From positions 1 to 34,294 of the forward strand of contig SVLZ01000016.1 of assembly GCA_015067665.1 (NCBI GenBank): DNA of 34,294 bases, written 5' to 3'. Position 1 is the first letter of the stretch. The number at the start of each line of letters is the position of its first letter. This DNA comes from Oscillospiraceae bacterium (GTDB lineage: Bacteria; Bacillota; Clostridia; Oscillospirales; Oscillospiraceae). Below, piece by piece: positions 22,855-32,026 of this stretch. The translations under genes were made by a program, and so were the position numbers. A model generated the notes under the pieces. The model saw only the letters and a program-made list of their open reading frames with translations. It ran no database searches and was not told where the DNA came from.

Positions 22855-23116
22855 AACCGTTGATGCGGGAGTAAAGTCGGTTATGCTTTCACAGAGAGTC
22901 CGGGATGCTGCGATCCGGGCAAAACACAGATCGACAAATGGGCCGCGGAGGGTGCAGGGAAAGGGGAAGCCTTAGTATCTGCAACGCGAAGGTATGCGTC
23001 AGTTACCGGAGATATGTTGGTATCTCGCAAAGGGTACAGCTACGGCTGTAAATCAAGGTGGCACCGCGGATCTATGTATTCGTCCTTGACAGAATTTCGT
23101 CTGTCAAGGATTTTTC
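22855..23116 (+). promoter_or_regulatory. T-box riboswitch, Trp specifier UGG
   Basis: Stem I is readable. GCGG (22865-22868) pairs with CCGC (22943-22946) and GTCG (22876-22879) with CGAC (22932-22935). The internal loop between them has AGTA (22870-22873) on one side and AAATGGG on the other, so the specifier is TGG (22939-22941), Trp. The AG-bulge/terminal-loop region CAGAGAG...GGGATGCTG lies at about 22890-22920. The T-box AAGGTGGCACCGCGG is at 23055-23069; its UGGC bulge complements an acceptor end with discriminator G, as in bacterial tRNA-Trp. The terminator stem is 23083-23093 with 23100-23110, then T5. Uncharged tRNA-Trp should allow read-through into trpB. Confidence 0.95.
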
Positions 23117-23145
23117 TTTTTCAGGCAGTACTTTAGGAGGCAATT

Positions 23146-24327
23146 ATGGAAGGAAGATTTGGTATTCACGGTGGGCAGTATGTGCCTGAAAGCTTGATGG
23201 GCGCACTGAAAGAATTGGAAGATGCCTACAATTTTTATAAGAATGATCCGACATTTCAAGAGGAACTGACCCGACTGTTTAATGATTATGCCGGCAGACC
23301 CTCCCGGCTCTACTTTGCAAATAAACTGACCCGAGAGCTGGGCGGTGCGAAGATTTATCTAAAACGGGAAGATATGAACCATACCGGCGCCCATAAGATC
23401 AATAACGTGCTTGGGCAGGCGCTTCTTGCTAAAAAAATGGGAAAGACCCATCTCATTGCCGAAACCGGTGCCGGACAGCACGGCGTCGCCTCTGCCACCG
23501 CTGCGGCGCTGATGGATATGGAGTGCACTGTCTATATGGGGCAGGAGGATATTGAACGGCAGGCGCTGAATGTATATAAAATGCAGCTTTTGGGCGCAAA
23601 GGTTGTACCGGTTACCAGTGGCACAGGCACACTTAAAGACGCGGTGTCCGAAGCAATGTGCGCTTGGGGCCGGTGTGTAACAGATACCCATTACTGTTTG
23701 GGATCTTCCGTCGGACCGCATCCTTTCCCCATTATTGTAAGAGACCTTCAAGCTGTTATTTCCAAGGAGATCAAGGAGCAGATGATGGTTGCTGAAGGCC
23801 GGCTTCCTGACGTGGTAATGGCTTGTGTTGGCGGTGGTTCCAATGCGATCGGAACCTTCTATCACTTTATCGACGAGCCGGGTGTGCGGCTTATCGGCTG
23901 TGAGGCAGCAGGTCGTGGCGTAGATACCTTGGAGACTGCAGCCACGATCAGTACGGGCGACGTGGGTATTTTCCACGGTATGAAATCCTATTTCTGTCAG
24001 AATGAGGACGGTCAGATCGCACCGGTATATTCCATTTCTGCCGGTCTTGACTATCCCGGCATCGGCCCTGAGCACGCAGGTCTATATGATTCCGGACGTG
24101 CCCAGTACGTGCCGGTGACTGACGACGAAGCGGTGGCAGCTTTCGAATACCTCTCCCGGACCGAGGGTGTCATTCCTGCAATTGAATCTGCGCACGCGGT
24201 TGCACACGCGATGAAGATCGCGCCCACGATGGATAAGGATAAGATCATCGTTATCACCCTTTCCGGCCGCGGCGATAAAGACTGCGCTGCTATCGCACGA
24301 TATAAGGGAGGTAAGCTCTATGAATAA
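23146..24327 (+). CDS. trpB: Tryptophan synthase beta subunit
   Basis: This 393-residue PLP enzyme joins indole and L-serine to give tryptophan. Key residues are in place: Lys84 in [10 protein letters not shown] (PLP Schiff base), Glu106 in [11 protein letters not shown] (catalytic acid-base), GGGSNAIG at 229-236 (phosphate cradle), Asp302 in [11 protein letters not shown], and Ser373 in LSGRGDKD. It belongs to the common TrpB1 group by length and lack of an N-terminal extension. AGGAGG precedes the ATG at 23146. Directly upstream is a Trp-specific T-box; no trpE, D, C or F is in the window. It overlaps the TrpA-like gene by 8 bases, so the two are made together. Confidence 0.97.
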   Translation: MEGRFGIHGGQYVPESLMGALKELEDAYNFYKNDPTFQEELTRLFNDYAGRPSRLYFANKLTRELGGAKIYLKREDMNHTGAHKINNVLGQALLAKKMGKTHLIAETGAGQHGVASATAAALMDMECTVYMGQEDIERQALNVYKMQLLGAKVVPVTSGTGTLKDAVSEAMCAWGRCVTDTHYCLGSSVGPHPFPIIVRDLQAVISKEIKEQMMVAEGRLPDVVMACVGGGSNAIGTFYHFIDEPGVRLIGCEAAGRGVDTLETAATISTGDVGIFHGMKSYFCQNEDGQIAPVYSISAGLDYPGIGPEHAGLYDSGRAQYVPVTDDEAVAAFEYLSRTEGVIPAIESAHAVAHAMKIAPTMDKDKIIVITLSGRGDKDCAAIARYKGGKLYE

Positions 24328-25072
24328 GCTTTCAAAAGCATTTTCCGGCGGAAAAGCACTGTCTGCCTATTTTACTTGTGGCGATCCTTTTGTGGAGGCG
24401 ACCGTAGAGGCAGCGTCTGCTGCAATTGCCGCCGGTGCAGATATTTTGTTTCTCGGCATTCCGTTCTCTGATCCGACTGCTGTCGATCCTGTGATCCAGG
24501 AATCCTCACTGCGTGGTCTTGCGTCCGGAACTACCACCAAAACGGTAATGGAAACAGCAAAACTCTTTTCGGATAAAGTTCCGGTCATTCTGACCGGTTA
24601 TGCGAATCTTGTCTTTAGTCCTGGTATCGAGAATTTCGCAAGACAATGTGCGGACAGCGGTGTTGCAGGCATAATCCTCCACGATGTACCTTATGAGGAG
24701 CAGGAGGAATTTAAGGCAGTATTCCGTAATTACGGCATCGTACTCATTTCTATGGTCTCTCCGGAGGTGCCTGCTCGTATTCCAATGATCGCAAAGGCGG
24801 CAGAGGGCTTCCTCTATATCGTTACCGGCGCTGAAACAGATCGCAGTAATGTGCAAAATGCTGTTCGACTTGCCCGGGATGCGAACCCGGGTATTCCTTG
24901 CATCATCGGTTGTGGTGTTGCGGACGCTGCGCCCATTGAGACCTTCTGCGCCGAGGCAGACGGCGCGGTGCTTGATTATGAGCTTGTGTATATTATGGAT
25001 GAGTACCCGGTGGGGGCAAAACGGCATATTACTGCTTATGTAGAGCATATCGACAAATTGCTTAACAGCTAA
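24320..25072 (+). CDS. Degenerate TrpA-like protein lacking alpha-subunit catalytic residues
   Basis: This 250-residue TIM-barrel protein aligns with TrpA along its length ([64 protein letters not shown]). The catalytic residues of indole-3-glycerol-phosphate lyase are replaced: Glu49 of [10 protein letters not shown] is Phe44, and Asp60 of the ADGPTIQ block is Val55 in TAVDPVIQ (an Asp is one residue on). The phosphate-binding GSAIV block is changed to DYELV. The Tyr175 position (Tyr166) and Gly213 position are kept. It should not cleave indole-glycerol-phosphate, but the barrel and interface could still activate TrpB. It overlaps trpB by 8 bases and precedes serC by 14 bases. The chlamydial TrpA that no longer makes indole is a known precedent for such a role. 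Confidence 0.85.
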   Translation: MNKLSKAFSGGKALSAYFTCGDPFVEATVEAASAAIAAGADILFLGIPFSDPTAVDPVIQESSLRGLASGTTTKTVMETAKLFSDKVPVILTGYANLVFSPGIENFARQCADSGVAGIILHDVPYEEQEEFKAVFRNYGIVLISMVSPEVPARIPMIAKAAEGFLYIVTGAETDRSNVQNAVRLARDANPGIPCIIGCGVADAAPIETFCAEADGAVLDYELVYIMDEYPVGAKRHITAYVEHIDKLLNS

Positions 25073-25086
25073 CGGAGGCGATTATT

Positions 25087-26169
25087 TTGGCACGTGTATA
25101 TAATTTTTCTGCCGGACCTGCAGTACTTCCTGAGGAGGTGCTCCTTGAGGCAGCTGCAGAAATGCTGGACTATGCGGGTAGTGGTATGTCTGTAATGGAA
25201 ATGAGCCATCGCTCCAAGACTTACCAGAAGATTCTTGATGAAGCGGAGACGGACCTGCGGGAGTTGATGCACATTCCGGAAAACTATAAGGTCTTATTCC
25301 TCCAGGGCGGTGCATCTCAACAATTTGCAGCGATCCCGATGAACCTGATGAAAAATAAGGTGGCAGATTATATCATTACCGGACAGTGGGCGAAAAAGGC
25401 CTACGAGGAAGCGAAAAAGTACGGCACAGCCAATGCCATCGCGTCGTCTGCGGATAAGACCTTCTCCTACATCCCGGACTGCTCGGACCTTCCCGTCTCT
25501 GAAAATGCGGACTATGTCTATATCTGCGAGAATAACACCATCTACGGTACAAAATTTAAGCAGCTGCCCAACACAAAGGGCAAGGTCTTAGTTTCCGATG
25601 TGTCCTCCTGCTTCTTATCGGAGCCGGTGGATGTTACAAAATATGGCATACTTTACGGCGGTGTCCAGAAGAATATCGGACCTGCCGGAGTGGTCATCCT
25701 CATTATCCGGGAAGACCTAATATCGGACGATGTACTGCCGTGTACGCCTACAATGCTCAAATATAAGATCCACGCCGATAATGGCTCTCTCTATAACACC
25801 CCGCCGGCTTACGGCATCTATATCTGCGGTAAGGTCTTCAAGTGGCTGAAAAAGCAGGGCGGCTTAGAGGCAATGAAGGCGTACAACGAAGAAAAGGCCT
25901 CCGTTTTGTACGATTTCTTGGACCGCAGCAAATTATTTAAGGGAACAGTCCGCAAAGAAGACCGCTCCCTCATGAATGTGCCCTTTGTGACCGGCAGCGA
26001 GGAGTTGGATGCAACGTTTATCAAAGCGGCAACAGAGGCAGGTTTTGTGAACTTAAAGGGTCACCGAACCGTTGGCGGTATGCGGGCCAGCATCTATAAC
26101 GCGATGCCCATCGAGGGTGTGCAAAAGCTGGTCGCCTTTATGGAAGAATTTGAAAATCTGCACAGCTAA
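25087..26169 (+). CDS. serC: Phosphoserine aminotransferase
   Basis: This 360-residue PLP aminotransferase converts 3-phosphohydroxypyruvate and glutamate to phosphoserine. Family marks are YNFSAGPAVLPEEVL at the N-terminus, MEMSHRSK, LFLQGGASQQF, VSDVSSCFLSEPVDVTKYG, and the PLP-lysine block YGGVQKNIGPAG. It starts with TTG (25087) after CGGAGGCG and follows the TrpA-like gene by 14 bases. In this operon it would feed serine to TrpB, under the same Trp T-box. Confidence 0.97.
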   Translation: MARVYNFSAGPAVLPEEVLLEAAAEMLDYAGSGMSVMEMSHRSKTYQKILDEAETDLRELMHIPENYKVLFLQGGASQQFAAIPMNLMKNKVADYIITGQWAKKAYEEAKKYGTANAIASSADKTFSYIPDCSDLPVSENADYVYICENNTIYGTKFKQLPNTKGKVLVSDVSSCFLSEPVDVTKYGILYGGVQKNIGPAGVVILIIREDLISDDVLPCTPTMLKYKIHADNGSLYNTPPAYGIYICGKVFKWLKKQGGLEAMKAYNEEKASVLYDFLDRSKLFKGTVRKEDRSLMNVPFVTGSEELDATFIKAATEAGFVNLKGHRTVGGMRASIYNAMPIEGVQKLVAFMEEFENLHS

Positions 26170-26180
26170 GGAGCGAAAAA

Positions 26181-27344
26181 ATGGCAAAGGTTCATTATCT
26201 CAATCCCATTTCCCCTAAGGGCACAGCCCTTTGGACGGAAGATTATGAAAAGACAGAGGATCTGTCCCTTGCGGACGTGGTTATGGTCCGCAGCGCAAAA
26301 ATGCACGACCTTACGCTACCTGAAAGCCTCCTTGCTGTGGCGAGGGCAGGTGCGGGTGTCAATAATATTCCCCTGCAAAAATGTGCAGAACAGGGCATCG
26401 TGGTCTTCAACACCCCCGGTGCAAATGCAAACGGTGTGGTGGAGATGTCCATCTGCGGTATGCTTCTTGCCTGCCGCGACGTGGTTGGCGGTATTAATTG
26501 GGTGCAGTCGATCAAAGAAGATGGCGATATTGCAGCCAAAGTGGAAAAGGGGAAATCCAAATTTGCCGGTTATGAGATTCGGGGCAAAAGACTTGGAGTT
26601 ATCGGTCTTGGCGCAATCGGCGGCCCTCTAGCTAACGCAGCGCGGAAGCTGGGAATGGAGGTCTACGGGTGCGATCCATATATTTCCATTGATGCGGCTT
26701 GGCACTTGGATAGTCACATCGTCCGTGTAAAGACAAGGGAAGAAATCTACGAAAATTGCGACATCATTTCTCTCCACGTACCCCTCCTTGAGGATACAAA
26801 GGGAATGATCAATGAGGAAGCTATCGCTAAAATGCGTGATGGTGTGGTACTACTGAATTTCGCGCGGGATCTCTTAGTGGACGATGATGCGCTGGAAAAG
26901 GGACTTGCATCAGGAAAGATCCGACGCTATGTTACCGATTTTCCCAATGATAAGACTGCTTCAATGGTCGGTGTTATCGCCATCCCGCACTTGGGTGCCT
27001 CTACCGAAGAATCGGAGGACAACTGTGCCAAGATGGCAGTCAAGCAGGTAATGAATTACTTGGAGAACGGCAATATTGTCAATTCGGTCAACTACCCCAA
27101 CTGTGATATGGGTATATGCACAAAGGCAGGACGTATTACGATTTTGCATAAGAATATCCCCAATACGCTTAGCCAGTTTACTACCGTTTTGGCCGGTGCG
27201 GGTATAAATATTTCCGATATGCTCAACCGCAGCCGTGGGGAATATGCCTATACTATGTTTGACTTGGACCACCCGGTTCCACCTTCTGCACTTCAGCAGA
27301 TCGCACAGATCCCCGGCGTATTACGCATTCGCATTATCCGATAG
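26181..27344 (+). CDS. serA: D-3-phosphoglycerate dehydrogenase with ACT domain
   Basis: This 387-residue NAD-dependent enzyme oxidises 3-phosphoglycerate, the first step of serine synthesis. It has the N-terminal substrate lobe with AGAGVNNIPLQ, the Rossmann GxGxxG as GLGAIGG (near residue 142), NFARDLLVDDDAL with the catalytic Arg, IPHLGASTEESEDN with the catalytic His, and a C-terminal ACT domain (residues about 315-387) for allosteric control, probably by serine. The catalytic-Glu region reads TDFPNDKTAS, as in the short clostridial SerA type. AAGGAG precedes the ATG. It is the last gene of the T-box operon, closed by a strong terminator. Confidence 0.95.
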   Translation: MAKVHYLNPISPKGTALWTEDYEKTEDLSLADVVMVRSAKMHDLTLPESLLAVARAGAGVNNIPLQKCAEQGIVVFNTPGANANGVVEMSICGMLLACRDVVGGINWVQSIKEDGDIAAKVEKGKSKFAGYEIRGKRLGVIGLGAIGGPLANAARKLGMEVYGCDPYISIDAAWHLDSHIVRVKTREEIYENCDIISLHVPLLEDTKGMINEEAIAKMRDGVVLLNFARDLLVDDDALEKGLASGKIRRYVTDFPNDKTASMVGVIAIPHLGASTEESEDNCAKMAVKQVMNYLENGNIVNSVNYPNCDMGICTKAGRITILHKNIPNTLSQFTTVLAGAGINISDMLNRSRGEYAYTMFDLDHPVPPSALQQIAQIPGVLRIRIIR

Positions 27345-27354
27345 AATAATGAAC

Positions 27355-27382
27355 GCCCCCCTCAGACCGAGGGGGGCATTTT
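27355..27382 (+). terminator. Terminator after serA
   Basis: A 9-bp GC stem GCCCCCCTC (27355-27363) with 27369-27377 and a 5-base loop is followed by ATTTT. Confidence 0.85.
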
Positions 27383-27416
27383 GTAATGCTTGCGGGCTTT
27401 GCCGGTATGGATGGCA

Positions 27417-28382
27417 CTATGGTTTTGCGCCAAGGAGCTCATCTGTAGTGACACTGGGCTCTAAACGGGCCAGAGGGATATTGATTACTTCACCCTCTTC
27501 GGCGGCATCCAGTATTTTTTGGACTTCTACGATGTCGAAACCGTAACCAATAGACGATTCCGTGATGATGGATGTTTCGGAGTCAATTGTGGCATCGACG
27601 GGAAATAAACAGAATTCCCTGAAAATCTTATGCGCACTGGGGGGCTCCGGCTCTATTAGTTTGGTTTCGCCTTCGATTACGAATTTTCGCATACGGTGCG
27701 CGGTTTTCAAAGTCTGAAAAATAGTCTCCGGATCGCATAGATATTTGGAGGATCCTACGGTTATTGTAAGAATTTGATTGGTTTCATCAGGTGTAGGTTC
27801 TGCACTGAGATCTGGCCTTTCGCCGCTGATCACAGCAGATGTTTCAATCGGTCGTCCGTTGAAGGGTTGTACAAAAGCTTTCAAAAGAGCGCGGACGCTG
27901 CCGGCATCTATATCAACAAAATCCAGCGGATCCAAGGAAATCGGCTCGCTGCCTTCCATATTATCGTTACGTCCGTGAAGATAGGCTGTGTTGGCCATAG
28001 ATGCAACATTAAGCTCCGCTTTGGTGTCTTGGTAGGTTAAGATCAAAACTTGGTCAGCGATTTTTACGGTAATGTCATTTTTTGGCAGCAACTCGTTTTT
28101 GTGTTGACTTAGCAAGGCATTTGCTTCCTCAACTGTGAGACCTTCAAGTGAGATAGAGCCAACAGATACATTATAGATTGTGCCGGTTTGCAGCCACGTA
28201 TCCCCGTAAAACCTGACAGCCTGAAGCACAAGAACTACTGTAACGACAGCAAAAACGACAATTGCGCTTATTTTCGCTACAGACTTTAGATTCCGATGTT
28301 TGTTGTACAAATATTCATAATCATCGGTGGTGACTTCCTCTGCGTCCAAATCATATTGGGTTTTCTTTTTCCAAATTGACAT
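27417..28382 (-). CDS. YoaR-like membrane protein with PG_binding_4 domains, no VanW domain
   Basis: This 321-residue protein has a short cytoplasmic N-terminus, one membrane segment (about residues 36-56) and an extracytoplasmic region. VSVGSISLEGLTVEEANALL is the start of a YoaR-type putative peptidoglycan-binding domain (PG_binding_4). A second unit ends VQKILDAAEEGEVINIPLARLEPSVTTDELLG. In relatives a VanW domain usually begins here; in this gene the frame stops four residues later with no remnant after the stop. It may be a shortened member that only binds the wall. The start at 28382 follows GAGGAG. Confidence 0.75.
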   Translation of the reverse strand: MSIWKKKTQYDLDAEEVTTDDYEYLYNKHRNLKSVAKISAIVVFAVVTVVLVLQAVRFYGDTWLQTGTIYNVSVGSISLEGLTVEEANALLSQHKNELLPKNDITVKIADQVLILTYQDTKAELNVASMANTAYLHGRNDNMEGSEPISLDPLDFVDIDAGSVRALLKAFVQPFNGRPIETSAVISGERPDLSAEPTPDETNQILTITVGSSKYLCDPETIFQTLKTAHRMRKFVIEGETKLIEPEPPSAHKIFREFCLFPVDATIDSETSIITESSIGYGFDIVEVQKILDAAEEGEVINIPLARLEPSVTTDELLGAKP

Positions 28383-28411
28383 ACTTTGACTCCTCAATGG
28401 TTTGTATGCTT

Positions 28412-28439
28412 ATTATACTACACAAGAAATAAAATGCAA
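28412..28439 (-). promoter_or_regulatory. Promoter of the YoaR-like gene
   Basis: On the minus strand TTGCAT (28434-28439) is 16 bases from TATAAT (28412-28417). It lies immediately after the mfd stop codon, so the gene is not only read through from mfd. Confidence 0.7.
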
Positions 28440-31400
28440 CTACTTGTCGGAAATACACTGACTGTACTTTTGTACAAACACCTTGCATTGCCGCAAAATA
28501 TCGATCCCGCCAGTCAGCCGAAGACGGAGCGTAGGCTCCTTATAATTAGCAAGAAACTGGATGCGTCCTTTATAGGAGGTGTCTGCACAGAGAGCGCTGA
28601 CTGCCTGAAAGTCCAGATTCGTCAATGTAAAGAGAACTTCACTGCCCTTTTGACGAATGTCCTTAATACCTGCAGACTTGGCTTTGGCACGAAGAAGAGC
28701 GATTTCAATCAGGTTCATTACACCCTTCGGGGGATCTCCATAGCGGTCAACGATCTCATCGAGCAGATCGTCTGCATCATTTTGCGTGCGGATTGCAGCC
28801 ATACGGCGGTAGAGATCCATTCGCTCCTCACCGCGGGAAACATAACCTTGATCCACGTTGGCGGTTACATTCAGGTCCGCAGTACACTCTGGCTCCTTCG
28901 GCTTTTCTCCGCGCTCTTCAAGAACAGCCTCGTCCAAAAGCTTGAGATACATATCGTAACCAACGCTCATCATATGGCCGGATTGTTCTGCGCCTAAGAG
29001 GTTGCCGGCACCTCGGATCTCTAAATCGCGCATAGCAATTTTGAAGCCGGAGCCAAACTCAGCGAAGTCCCGGATAGCAGAAAGACGTTTTTCTGCTATC
29101 TCTGTTAAGTTTTTATCGGGACGATAGGTGAAGTAGGCATAGGCGTGTCGATTGGAGCGGCCAACACGTCCCCGAAGCTGATGAAGCTGGGAAAGACCGA
29201 AGCGATCCGCGTTTTCGATAATCAATGTATTCGCATTTGGAATATCCAAACCGGTTTCGATAATGGTGGTGCAGACGAGAACCTGAATATCACCGCTGGC
29301 CATAGACTGCATAACATCACCCAGCGCGTCCTCGCCCATTTTACCGTGCGCAACGGCTACCTGAATACCGGGGATACGTCTTTTGAGTGCGGCGGCGCAT
29401 TGATCGATTGTCTCCACGCGATTGTGAAGATAATAGACCTGACCTCCGCGGATGATTTCCCGTCGGATTGCATCATCTAAAACGGCATCACTGTGTTCCA
29501 TAACGAAGGTCTGAACAGGGTACCGATCAGCAGGCGGCTGCTCAATTGTGGACATATCCCGAATACCGGAAAGTGCCATATTAAGCGTTCGCGGAATCGG
29601 GGTTGCAGACAGAGTCAGCACGTCTACGCCTTGGGAGATTTCCTTCAGACGCTCCTTATGACTGACACCAAACCGTTGCTCCTCATCGACGATCAGCAAT
29701 CCAAGATCTTTATATTCCACACCCTTTTGGAGAAGCTTATGGGTGCCGACAATGACGTCTACAAGACCTTCTTTCAGGTTCGTAATGGTTTTTTTCTGCT
29801 GTTTGGGTGTACGGAATCGGCTGAGAACATCCACATTGACAGGAAAGCCGGAAAAGCGGGAAAGAATGGTTTGATAATGCTGCTGGGCAAGAACCGTTGT
29901 AGGTACCAAGATGGCTACTTGTTTGCCGTCCATAACGGCCTTCATTACTGCACGGAGAGCAACCTCTGTCTTGCCGAAACCGACGTCACCGCAGAGCAGG
30001 CGATCCATCGGTGTGGGGGACTCCATATCTGCTTTAATATCCGCAATACAGCGAAGCTGATCATCTGTTTCCGGGTAGGGGAAGTTGTCTTCAAATTCCA
30101 GCTGCCAAGGGGAGTCTGCAGCAAAAGCATAGCCCTCCTGCCTGCGTCGAGCCGCGTAGAGCTTAATTAATTCGGCAGCCATATCTTTTGCTGCTTTTCT
30201 TGCCTTTTGTTTGGTTTTTTGCCAAGTGTCGGTGCCGATTTTGCTGAGGCGGACATTTCCGTCCTCACCACCGCCGATATATTTGCTGACCATATCCAGC
30301 TGGGTTGCAGGAACGAATAGTGTATCAGTCCCTTGGTAAGCAATTTTGATATAGTCCTTGACTACGCCATCTAAGCGGATTTGCTCCATTGCCACAAACC
30401 GGCCAATGCCATAGTTTTCGTGAACAACAAGATCACCGGGGGTGAGGTCGGTAAAAGCGTTAAGCTTCTGGCGGTTGGTAGCGGCTTTTGCTTTCTTGCG
30501 AACAACACTTTTTGCCATAAGCTGACCTTCTGTCAGTACTGAGAAGTGGATGGAAGGATACTCCATACCAAAGGGAAGCGTTGCATCTGATAGGTAAACT
30601 TCGCCGGGCTTCGGCAGCCTCTCAAGAGGTATATATATGCTTGCGTGCACGCCTCGGGAATCCAGCAGCTCCTGAAGAAGCTCTGCACGTCGGCGTGAGC
30701 CGCATAACACAACAGTGGCATAGGATAGCTTTTGATAATGAGAAAGATCAGCAGCGGCTGTGTCCATATTACCGCCGTAGCCGGGAAGTTGCTTTGCAGC
30801 AAGGGATAGAAGTGCCTTTGGAGGGCAGTCTTCGGGATACGCGGCACCGGCAAAGGCATCCAAATAGAGAACGGATCTACTCTTTAGAGACAAAGAGAAA
30901 TCTTCCCAAGGGCAGGTGTAGTCGCACAGCTCACCGGCAACAGTACCGGCCTGAAGCAGACCGTCCAGCATCAAGCCAATTTCATCTTCAAAATTCCTTG
31001 CGGTCTTTTTAAGACTACTGTGGTCGCAGACAATGATGGCTGCATTCTCAGGAAAGTAGTCTGTGGCGCAGGTGAAATCCGGATAAATGAGGGACATATA
31101 TCGGTCGGCTGATGCGTTTTGTAAACCGTTTTCGAATTTTTCCAAATCTTTTTGTAAAGTGGAAATCAATGCCTCGTTTGGGGATTTTCGCCGTTTTTGG
31201 CGATCAATAAAGTGCAGAATATCCTTGCAAAGCCCTGCAATGCCGTCCGGATGGAGAGACGGCTGCGTTTCCCCAATGGGGAGTAAAACAACCGCATCTG
31301 TGTTTTCGGTTCTGCGCTGAGTATCGGGATCAAAATAACCCATTGTATCCAGCTCATCTCCGAAAAACTCTGCCCGGAACGGACGGTCGGCAGCAGGGGA

Positions 31401-31946
31401 GTAGACATCCAGAATTCCACCCCTTACTGCAAACTGACCCGGACCCTCTACCATCGAACAGCGGGTGTATCCTGCTTCTGTAAGTTGCGTCAGCAGCTGT
31501 TGCAAATCATAGCGTTCGCCGATGGATAGAGTGAATACGGTCTTATTCAGTGCGGCACGTGGCATTGTCCGTATGGCAAGGGATTCCCAGGACATGATCT
31601 GCAATTTTGTATGTCCGCAGGAAAGATCGTAGAGCTGACGCAGGCGCTTCTGCTCCCAACCGCGCGAGACAACAATGCTGTCGTATAGTGTCAGTTCCCG
31701 ACCGGGGAGCGTGGGGAATTCCTCACCAAGAAAGGCGGCAAGTTCACTTTGCAAACGTTTTGCTGCCATATCATCTTGGCAAATTACTACTAAGGGACGA
31801 TCTGTATGTTTTTGAAGCGCAGCTATGATGTGGCTACGATTGATTTGACCAATACCGGTCAGCGCTACTGCAGAAATATCCGCCAAACACTGCAGCACTG
31901 TCTGGTATTCAGGTAGGGATTTGAGAATATTTAGAATCTCCTTCAT
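28440..31946 (-). CDS. mfd: Transcription-repair coupling factor Mfd
   Basis: This 1168-residue ATP-dependent DNA translocase frees stalled RNA polymerase and recruits UvrA. Seen in order: UvrB-like N-terminal region (VEGPGQFAVRGGILDVYSP), the CarD-like RNA-polymerase interaction domain (DLTPGDLVVHENYGIGRF, about residues 520-540), Walker A GDVGFGKTEVA near residue 652, DEEQRFG near 750, SATPIPRTL, QLRGRVGRSNRHAYAY, and the C-terminal TRCF region (RMDLYRRMAAI). Length is typical. The start at 31946 follows GAGGTG; a longer form would overlap pth. It follows prs and pth in the same direction. Confidence 0.97.
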   Translation of the reverse strand: MKEILNILKSLPEYQTVLQCLADISAVALTGIGQINRSHIIAALQKHTDRPLVVICQDDMAAKRLQSELAAFLGEEFPTLPGRELTLYDSIVVSRGWEQKRLRQLYDLSCGHTKLQIMSWESLAIRTMPRAALNKTVFTLSIGERYDLQQLLTQLTEAGYTRCSMVEGPGQFAVRGGILDVYSPAADRPFRAEFFGDELDTMGYFDPDTQRRTENTDAVVLLPIGETQPSLHPDGIAGLCKDILHFIDRQKRRKSPNEALISTLQKDLEKFENGLQNASADRYMSLIYPDFTCATDYFPENAAIIVCDHSSLKKTARNFEDEIGLMLDGLLQAGTVAGELCDYTCPWEDFSLSLKSRSVLYLDAFAGAAYPEDCPPKALLSLAAKQLPGYGGNMDTAAADLSHYQKLSYATVVLCGSRRRAELLQELLDSRGVHASIYIPLERLPKPGEVYLSDATLPFGMEYPSIHFSVLTEGQLMAKSVVRKKAKAATNRQKLNAFTDLTPGDLVVHENYGIGRFVAMEQIRLDGVVKDYIKIAYQGTDTLFVPATQLDMVSKYIGGGEDGNVRLSKIGTDTWQKTKQKARKAAKDMAAELIKLYAARRRQEGYAFAADSPWQLEFEDNFPYPETDDQLRCIADIKADMESPTPMDRLLCGDVGFGKTEVALRAVMKAVMDGKQVAILVPTTVLAQQHYQTILSRFSGFPVNVDVLSRFRTPKQQKKTITNLKEGLVDVIVGTHKLLQKGVEYKDLGLLIVDEEQRFGVSHKERLKEISQGVDVLTLSATPIPRTLNMALSGIRDMSTIEQPPADRYPVQTFVMEHSDAVLDDAIRREIIRGGQVYYLHNRVETIDQCAAALKRRIPGIQVAVAHGKMGEDALGDVMQSMASGDIQVLVCTTIIETGLDIPNANTLIIENADRFGLSQLHQLRGRVGRSNRHAYAYFTYRPDKNLTEIAEKRLSAIRDFAEFGSGFKIAMRDLEIRGAGNLLGAEQSGHMMSVGYDMYLKLLDEAVLEERGEKPKEPECTADLNVTANVDQGYVSRGEERMDLYRRMAAIRTQNDADDLLDEIVDRYGDPPKGVMNLIEIALLRAKAKSAGIKDIRQKGSEVLFTLTNLDFQAVSALCADTSYKGRIQFLANYKEPTLRLRLTGGIDILRQCKVFVQKYSQCISDK

Positions 31947-31984
31947 ACTGCACCTCACAATACTTTGTCTCCACGTAGGAACGC

Positions 31985-32010
31985 GGAAAGGGGGATTATA
32001 CCCCCTCTCC
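31985..32010 (-). other. Hairpin between pth and mfd
   Basis: A 10-bp stem with one G-T pair (31985-31994 with 32001-32010) has a loop that reads TATAAT on the minus strand. No T-run follows, so it is probably a processing or stability element. Confidence 0.5.
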
Positions 32011-32026
32011 GTATTTTCTCTATGTT

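Noticed and set aside
22855-23116. T-box specifier as Ser, because serC and serA are in the operon
   Set aside because: The codon at the specifier place, flanked by the two stem I helices and opposite AGTA, reads TGG; no Ser codon fits that place.
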